37,555 nucleotides of DNA from Xylaria sp. FL1777 (taxonomy: Eukaryota; Ascomycota; Sordariomycetes; Xylariales; Xylariaceae): assembly GCA_022578965.1 (NCBI GenBank), contig MU400811.1, forward strand, positions 1 through 37,555, given 5' to 3'. The translations under genes and the position numbers were made by a program. This document shows positions 31,330 to 37,555 of this stretch, piece by piece. Each line of letters starts with the position of its first letter. The first letter of the stretch is position 1. The notes beneath the pieces are model-generated. The model was not told the DNA's origin. It worked only from the letters and a program-made list of their open reading frames with translations, and searched no databases.

Positions 31330-32660
31330 AAAAAGAAAAGTTATAGTAGTATAGCAAGTTAAAATTCTTAATTTATATTTTAGTGCTTAAGCTAGAGCTT
31401 TATACCTTAAAGCTACACTTGCTAAAAAAGCTTTTTTTATTTAAGCAGTTATGCGTTTGCATATATAAATAACTGCAGGCTTAAAAAAATTAAAAAATTC
31501 AAAAGCTTTTAAAAAACTAAAAAACTTTATTTAGAAAGTTCAAAAAAAAAACCTTAAATGCTATACAATTATAAAACAATTAAAAGCAAAAAAGCTTATA
31601 AATTTTTAATAGTTAATAAAAAGATCCTTAGTTTGCTATAAAAACAAAATCTATATTTTTTTTAAGAAAGCTATATATTTTTAACTTATTAAGCTATATT
31701 ATAATAATTTTTTAGCTAAACACTTTAGCTAAAGCTGCACTTTAGAACTACTACAACAAAAGTTTTATTAAAGCAATATAAAACTAAATATTAAAAAATA
31801 TATATAAAGCTATGCAATTTGCTTTAAAACTAAAGCGAAATATTATTAAAAATACAGTAAACTTAACGCTTTATTAATATTTAGTAAACTTATACAAAAG
31901 TTATTTATAAACTTTATTATAAGTTTGCTAAAAACTTTTTATAAAAAAAAACTAATTAATGTTATTTTTATTATTATAAATAAATTTATTAAGCTTATAT
32001 ATTTATTTTTAGTTAATATTACTATAACTTTAATTAAGCTAGCAGTTTTATTTTATTATAAAATCGAATGTATTTATAGTAGCTTAAAAAGCATTATTTT
32101 TAATAAAGGCTTTATTTTTATTAGCTAATTTTAGTTTAATTTATATTATTACTTAAAAGTTAACTAAAAGCTTTCGGTAATATTTTACCTTAAAACTAAT
32201 AAACAAACAAAACAAATAAACTAAATAATTAAAAGTTATTTTAAGTGCTTTATAAATAATAAATAAATTAATTAGCTTTAACTTTTATTTTAAGCTTTTT
32301 TTGCTATAAATTTTGCTATTAATTCTATAATTAAACGATTATTTTTTAAAGCTTTATATAGTTATATGCTAGAATTTTGTTTGTTTATTAAAAACAACTT
32401 TATATTAAAAGGGATTTTAGTTATATAAAAACGTTTTAATAAGTTATAAACTATTAAAAACGAAATAACAAAGCAATAGCAAATTATAACTAATAAATAT
32501 ATAAAATATTATAATAATAAGTATAAATTTATAACCTTTAAAACTAAGAACTTAATAGTACTATTAATAAGAAATATTAAGTTTAAAAATAAAAAGTTAG
32601 CGCTTAAGTTTATTAAACCTTTTTAAATTTTTTTTATAGTTAGTTTATAAGCATATTATA
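31330..32660 (+). pseudogene. Element B integrase remnant with GPY/F module
   Basis: This is the integrase that inserts element B. The zinc-module end reads SYAICFKTKA (near 31810-31840, CxxC now YxxC). The first catalytic aspartate is N in INFIISL (31910-31912) and the second is N in SIIFNKGFIFIS (32102-32104), matching GI.SDRGS.FTS. The 31925-32128 stretch, free of stops, spans VIFIIINKFIKLIYLF and the segment between the two. YLKTNKQTKQIN*IIKS (near 32190-32240) matches the HPQTDGQTER.NQ.+E block. The GPY/F module reads RNIKFKNKKLALKFIKPF (32560-32630). All three catalytic positions are mutated. Confidence 0.92.
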
Positions 32661-32778
32661 TTAGTTTTTTAGAACAATATAGCTGTTTTTATTTTGTTTT
32701 TTTAATTTAGCTGCTTAAGCTTTAAAAAGCTAAACATAAATATAGTTTATTTATATTAAACCTTAAAAATAAATTAAA

Positions 32779-32920
32779 AAAATAAAAGGTTAAAAATATA
32801 ATAAGTAAAATAACTTATAATAGAAAAAAATATTATTTTATTAAGTAAAAAAGCTAGCTAACTAAGTATAATTAGTAAGTATTTATTATTAATATTATAG
32901 CTTTTAAAGCAATTAAGGAT
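32779..32920 (+). pseudogene. Element B chromodomain remnant
   Basis: This chromodomain sits at the C-terminus of Pol. KVKNIISKI, then NRKKYYFIK*KS*LTKYN, fits the W.VE.I+........YLVKW.G....YNTW.PE pattern, with the tryptophans of KW and W.PE now stops or lost. It is in frame with integrase. Element B therefore belongs to the chromoviruses as well, though its sequence is distinct from the family A chromodomain. Confidence 0.85.
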
Positions 32921-32929
32921 TTTAAAAAG

Positions 32930-34946
32930 CGCTTAAATTATAAAAAAAAAGCAAAGCTATTAAGCTAATAAAATAGTATTGATTTATTATTAATTTAGCT
33001 ATAAACTAAAGCTTAAATATGTTATATATACTAACTAGTTATTTTTTTGTTTTTAATTATGTAATAAGAATTATATTTATTGCTTTAGGTTTTAAAATAT
33101 CTGTGCTTTATTAATAAGCTATACGCAAAAACGCTACAAACAAGTTATAATATTTTTATAAAAAGGCTTTAAAATATTAATTATTAAACTTTAGAACATT
33201 TTTATGTTAAAGAAGGCTAACTAAATATTTTTATTTATGTTTATTAGTAATAATTAATATAGCTTTATGTATATTTTTTTTAAAAAAAATAAAAGCAGCT
33301 TTTTAAGCTATATATTTATAGTTTATAACTTGTATTTTAAGTGCAATTAAACAAGCATATTGCTAGCATTAAAAATAGTTTTAATTCTGTTAGGAAATTT
33401 TATAAAATTAGTTTAAATAAAGCTATTTATAGTGCTTATATAAAAAGGCTTAATAGTTTAGCAAGCTAAAAATTTGCGCTTTATTATTAAATGCTTATAT
33501 TTAGTACAATGTTGTTATATTGTTAATTATTAGCTAAACTTTATATAAAATAAAAACAAAACTACTTATTTTTATGTTGTTAACTTTGCTAATTAATTAA
33601 AACTAGGCTTTATAAGTTAATAAAAAACGCAAAAATGCCTTTAGGAAATAAAACTGCATAGCTGCAAAGTTAATATAATAATTGTTTAAAGTTTTTTAAA
33701 TAATAGTACAATTTTTATTTATAACGACTTTTTTATGGTTGTTTTTTTAAAAAACAAAAAAATAAATAAACTAGTTTAACAACTTTTAAATGCATATTAT
33801 ATTAAAATATAACATAGCAAACAGCTAACTTATTAATAAAATTAATCTAAAATAAATATAAATTAATTTATAAGCTTGCATAAAGTATAGCTATTTATAT
33901 AGCTTATATAAGCTGTTACTTTTAAGTTTTTAAATTTGCAAACTATATTTAAAAGCAAGCTATTTTTTAGCTAAAATGCTTTTTTAAAACGCTTAAAATA
34001 AAGCTAATATATTAACGAACTACTTAAAACTATTGCTTTTTTAATAGTTTTATACTTTTTGTTTTTAGCTTTAGTAGTTTGTTTGCAAAGTTTATAAATA
34101 AAGGTTATAACAAAAATAAACTAATGTTTAAATAGCGTAAAAACTTTAATATTTGTATTAAAATTAAACCTATTTTTTGCGTTATTTATATTAAAATTGC
34201 ATAAGCTAGCATTTAAATTTTTTTTAGGATTTATAAAGTTAAGATTATTTTTATTTTTATTTTTATTTTTTTTTTTTTAACTTATAAAAAGCTTAATAGT
34301 GTTTATATTTTTATTAAAATTAAAGCTGTTTTAAAAGAAAAGCAAACTGCTAGAACTTTTATTTTTATTACTAAAGTTATTAAACTTTTAGCAAAAAAGT
34401 TTATTAAAGTTCTGTTTTATAGTAAAATTAAATTTATTTCTAAATAAATTTAAGCGTAAAACAGGTTATAATAATTATTTGCGTTTATGTTTACAACTAT
34501 AGCTTTAACTGCAATTACGTTTATGTATATTACTTTTAACTACTGCAAGTTTAAGCAGTATAATCATAATGCAAATAATAATTAAAAAAAAGGCAGAAAA
34601 AATATAAAATAAGTATAAAAATAGCAGTAGTAAAATGTATAGCTAAAACTAATTGTTTAGTAGTAGCTAAAAAAAAAAAAAAAAAAAAAGAAAAAGAAAA
34701 AAAAACATATAGCAATAAAAATATAAGCGTAAAACCTGCTATAAATATAGCATAAAATAAACATAACTTAACACGTAAACATAAGTATAAATACATAAGT
34801 ACTTTAATTATTATATTGTATAAGTATTTTATTTAATATATTATATTTATGCTTAATTACTTTATACTACTTTACTTTACTACTTATATTTAAGATTAAT
34901 TACTTTAATTGATTTTATTTGTATATAGGTTAAAAATAACCTAATT
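32930..34946. other. Element B 3' region of about 2 kb, unexplained
   Basis: This lies between the chromodomain and the polypurine tract. Family A has only about 0.6 kb here. No Pol or Gag motif is present and I see no terminal repeats that would mark a further nested insertion. Between about 33850 and 34567 one codon register is unusually free of stops on both strands (see the next entry). The - strand frame 34551-34796 (Phe- and Leu-rich) is open only because its complement is A-rich, and I do not support it as a gene. Confidence 0.6.
33850..34567 (-). pseudogene. Possible decayed extra ORF in element B, strand uncertain
   Basis: Read on the - strand from an ATG at 34567, the frame keeps about 239 codons with about 11 stops, all of types that transitions can create from CAA, CGA or TGG; I would expect roughly twice as many by chance at this composition. 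It holds a Lys/Asn run near 34260 (acidic before mutation, if this strand is coding), then NIKVFTLFKH, IYKLCKQTTKAKNKKYKTIK and AIVLSSSLIY. I recognise no family. The complementary + frame in the same register is nearly as open, so the coding strand is not settled, and the signal may be chance. Confidence 0.35.
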
Positions 34947-34963
34947 AAAAAAAAAGAAATAAT
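34947..34963 (+). promoter_or_regulatory. Element B polypurine tract
   Basis: An A-rich run with one G, ending AAAGAAATAAT, abuts the 3' LTR on the + strand. It is equivalent to the family A tract and fixes the + orientation of element B. Confidence 0.75.
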
Positions 34964-35156
34964 TATTATAACTAAGCTATTTAAGTACTTTAGTATATAT
35001 TATAAGTTACATATATATATAGGATATCCTTTTTATACTTATTTTATAGGAGTTTTTTTTTTTTTTCAAGCTTTAGTTTTATTAAATATCTATTATAAGA
35101 CTAGAGATATATTAACTATTATACCTAACCTTTAATGCTTTATATCTTCTATAACA
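34964..35156 (+). repeat. Element B 3' LTR (193 bp)
   Basis: This is the partner of 27297-27489, same length. It begins TATTATAACTAAGC (TG now TA) and ends TATAACA with the CA intact. The hairpin at the centre of the 5' copy has become AGGAG followed by a T run. Confidence 0.93.
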
Positions 35157-35161
35157 GCTAT
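35157..35161. repeat. Target-site duplication of element B, right copy (GCTAT)
   Basis: This is identical to 27292-27296. Copy D resumes directly with TTTTTTGTTG. Confidence 0.93.
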
Positions 35162-36080
35162 TTTTTGTTGTTTTTTAGTTATTTTAAAACTTTTGCAATT
35201 ATACTATTTAAAGCATTTATTTTTAGCTTTTTTTTTTTTATAAATTAAGTAGTTTAACTATAAAATTAAAAATAACTTTTAGTTTTAGTTTTTTAAAAGC
35301 TTTTTAAGCTTTCTTTAAAATTAAAAAAGATTTTTTTTTATATTTTTTTTTTATATACTTTATAAAGTAAAATGCTATTTTTTTAAAGTTTTAAATTAAC
35401 ATTTAAATATAGTTTAAAAATTTTAATACGTATTATATGTTTATAATAGTAGCTAAATTAAATATTTTTTAGTTTTATATTGTATTAATTTTTAACTATT
35501 AAATTTATATTTGTTTTAAAATAATCGTAAATTTTAAAAAGTTAATCTTTTATATATATTATATATATTTTTTTGTGTTAAGTTATAATTTTGCTTATTT
35601 AAGTGTTTTTAATACTTAAGTTATATATTTTTTGTGTTTTTTTAGTGTTTTAAAATAAATTAAAATATTATTTAAATAAATAAATATAAACTTATTTAAA
35701 AACTTTTATAAAATTATTATTATTATATATTAAAAGCTAGCTAGTATGTTTTATAATTTTTATAGCATAACTATATATTTATATAGTTTATATATTATTT
35801 ATATAGCAGTTTTTTATTTTTTTTTTTTAGCTATTTTAATAGCATAATATTTATTTAAAATATTAATTGTTATAAACTATTTTGCTTAGCTAATGTTTTT
35901 TTTTATAATTATTAGAAAAGTAAAGAAATATTTATTTGTAATAATAATTATGTTTAATAATTAATAATTAATTACTATTTGCTATACTAGTTTTTTTTTT
36001 TTTATTAATTAGTTGTTTTTTATTTTTTATTTTAAGTACTAGTACTATAAAGTATTTAGCAAATAATTAAAACTTTTTTA
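35162..36080 (-). pseudogene. Copy D pol remnant: RNase H start and reverse transcriptase
   Basis: Read right to left, RT lies at about 35360-36050, with the YLDD block reading YLNN at 35667-35678, followed by the first half of RNase H down to 35162, where element B interrupts it. The assignment rests on base-level alignment with copy C and A1. Stops are frequent and the catalytic aspartates are lost. Confidence 0.85.
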
Positions 36081-37555
36081 GGAATTTTTTTGCTAGATTT
36101 TTTTAAATATATTTTTATAAAGCGTTTGTTTTATTTAAGCTTATATAATATACTTAATGTAGCTTTAGTTAACATTTTTCTTTAATAAAAATGTAGTAGT
36201 TTTATAAGCTATATTTAAAAAGTTCTTTTTTTTTTTTTTTTTTAAATAGTTTATAAAATTTATAATATACTTTTAGTATTTTATTTAGAATTTTTTTTGT
36301 AATTTTTTTAATTTTTTTGCTTTATTTTTTACTTTTTTAATTAATAGTTTTTGCTTTTTATTAAATCAAAAGGTTGCTAATCTTTAGCTATAATATTTTT
36401 AAAATAATATTATAATTAAATATATTAGCAATATTTAATATAATTTGCTTTTTGTATTTTTATATAAATATATTAAAAAGTTTAGTTTTTTTAAGTATAT
36501 AACTATTATTATAGCTAAAAGTACTTTTATTAAATCTTTTAATTTTTTAGGATTTTTGTTTATATTTTTAAGAAATTTTATTTTGTTTTATTACTTTAAA
36601 TAAAATTATATTAGCTTATGTTTTTAAGTTAATTAAAGTATTATACTTTTTTTTTTAATATATAAGTTTAATTTTAAATTAATTTTTTTAATTATTATAT
36701 TAAACTTTATATAAAGCTTTAGTTTTTTTAGCTATTTGTTGCTTTTTTAGCAAATATTTATTTTCTTTTTTGATTTTTTTTTATAAAATGTTTAAGTATT
36801 AATTTTATTTAGTATTTTAAATATTATTATATTTTGTTTTGTTTTTGCTTTTAAATAAGCTTTAAATTATAGTTTTTAAGCTTTTTTACTTTTAATAACT
36901 ATTTTTTAATACAATTATACTTTAATTAACTAATAATATTTATAGCAATTATTTTTACATTTTTTTAAAATAATGTTATAAGTATAGTTAAAATTCTTTT
37001 TAAATATTACAAATTTTTATAAATCTTTATAATAAATTATAATTATAACTAACTATTTTAATTTATAAAAGTTCTATATTTTTATTTTTATAATTTGTTT
37101 AAAAAACTAATTATTTTTTAATTTATTAAATAAATATTAATAGTAATAATATATTATATAACAATTTTATAATATTTTATTATGTTTTAAATTTTTTAAA
37201 CGTAAAATATTATTATTATTTTTTATTATAGTTTTATTATAGTAATAATTTTTAGCAATTAGTTAAATTGCTAGCTTTAGTTTTTAAAACATATTAATTT
37301 TTATATTAATTATTAATGCTTTTTTATTTTGTTATATTTAAAGCAGTTTAAGCTATAAAAATATTTTGTTTATTTTTATTAATTTTTTTTTGTAGTATTT
37401 TTTATAGCTTTTAATTTTATTTGTTTTTGTTTTAAAGTTTTATAAGTTCTGTTTTTTTAAGTTTATTTAACAATTAAGTGTTTTAATAGTTTATAATTAG
37501 TTTAATAATTATACTATTTATAGTTATAGTTTTGTTTTTTTAAATATAACTTTTT
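36081..37555 (-). other. Copy D upstream pol region, no motif resolved
   Basis: This is collinear with A1 8768-10242 (protease and Gag C-terminus expected). I found no reliable motif and no open frame of note. Confidence 0.5.

Larger units (their letters stand above)
27297..35156 (+). mobile_element. Complete family B chromovirus (Ty3/Gypsy, 7860 bp) inserted in copy D
   Basis: This is a full-length LTR retrotransposon of a different family, on the + strand: 193-bp LTRs, 5-bp target duplication, polypurine tract before the 3' LTR. Order: 5' LTR, Gag with one CCHC knuckle, likely protease, RT, RNase H, integrase with GPY/F, chromodomain, about 2 kb of unexplained sequence, 3' LTR. Protein motifs differ clearly from family A (for example IIYFNN against FIYLNN at RT). 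The element is about as long as family A, but its LTRs are much shorter and its 3' non-pol part is much longer. All frames are broken. Confidence 0.93.
35162..37555 (-). mobile_element. Family A chromovirus copy D, part 2 (RNase H start, RT, upstream pol), cut by window end
   Basis: This is the continuation of D after element B, collinear with A1 at an offset of +27313; the window end corresponds to about A1 10242. Gag and the 5' LTR would lie beyond 37555. Only transitions and short homopolymer changes separate it from A1. Confidence 0.9.

Noticed and set aside
31925..32128. 67-codon + strand open frame as a small independent gene
   Set aside because: It is an uninterrupted stretch of the element B integrase core, in frame with motifs before and after it.
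33050..33500. Weak likeness of a - strand translation to a hAT-type transposase segment (LKPFYK)
   Set aside because: It is only a five- to six-residue likeness, with many stops and no terminal inverted repeats or 8-bp duplication found.
34551..34796. - strand 81-codon frame with a Phe run
   Set aside because: The run is the complement of an A/G-rich tract at 34670-34710; there is no family match and its frame differs from the stop-poor register next to it.
1..37555. Mitochondrial or plasmid DNA, suggested by very low G+C
   Set aside because: Nested Ty3/Gypsy chromoviruses and a LINE with target duplications, plus transition-only divergence between copies, indicate nuclear repeat-rich DNA. 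No mitochondrial gene, rRNA or tRNA was seen.

Overview
This window is a block of nested, heavily mutated transposable elements from a nuclear genome, most likely that of a filamentous ascomycete (Pezizomycotina). I found no intact host gene and no RNA gene. The stretches I counted have about 15-25% G+C. Every long reading frame is broken by stops, and paired repeat copies differ almost only by C/T and G/A transitions. That is the footprint of repeat-induced point mutation (RIP) or a similar process. The fungal call rests on this footprint together with chromodomain Ty3/Gypsy elements and a Tad/I-like LINE.

Layout. (1) A Ty3/Gypsy chromovirus family, here 'family A', has 494-bp LTRs. Copy C lies on the + strand. 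Its pol remnant fills 1-2626 and resumes at 23204, and its 3' LTR ends at 25076. (2) A LINE of about 5.1 kb is inserted in the integrase of copy C (2627 to about 23188). It is flanked by a 14-15 bp target duplication and ends in a (TAA)n tail. (3) Two complete family A elements lie inside the LINE, both on the - strand: A1 (4855-12551, target duplication ACTAA) and A2 (14118-21817, target duplication TATAG). The LINE is therefore in three pieces: 2627-4854, 12557-14112 and 21823-23188. (4) From about 25405 to the window end runs another - strand family A copy, D. A second chromovirus, 'family B' (27297-35156, 193-bp LTRs, target duplication GCTAT), is inserted in D's RNase H region.

I identified the proteins by translating the mutated frames and comparing them with family motifs, allowing for C-to-T and G-to-A loss. 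Family A shows Gag, reverse transcriptase, RNase H, integrase, GPY/F module and chromodomain. Family B shows a Gag zinc knuckle, a likely protease, reverse transcriptase, RNase H, integrase, GPY/F module and chromodomain, then about 2 kb of unexplained 3' sequence. The LINE shows three zinc knuckles in ORF1, then an apurinic-type endonuclease and a reverse transcriptase in ORF2.

Order of events read from the nesting: copy C, then the LINE, then A1 and A2; and D before both C's 3' end (probably) and B. Family A was thus active both before and after the LINE arrived. Nothing here is likely to be expressed as protein. The two most unusual points are the mutation spectrum, which spares C after G and does not deplete CpA, and the long 3' region of family B, which holds an unusually open reading register.
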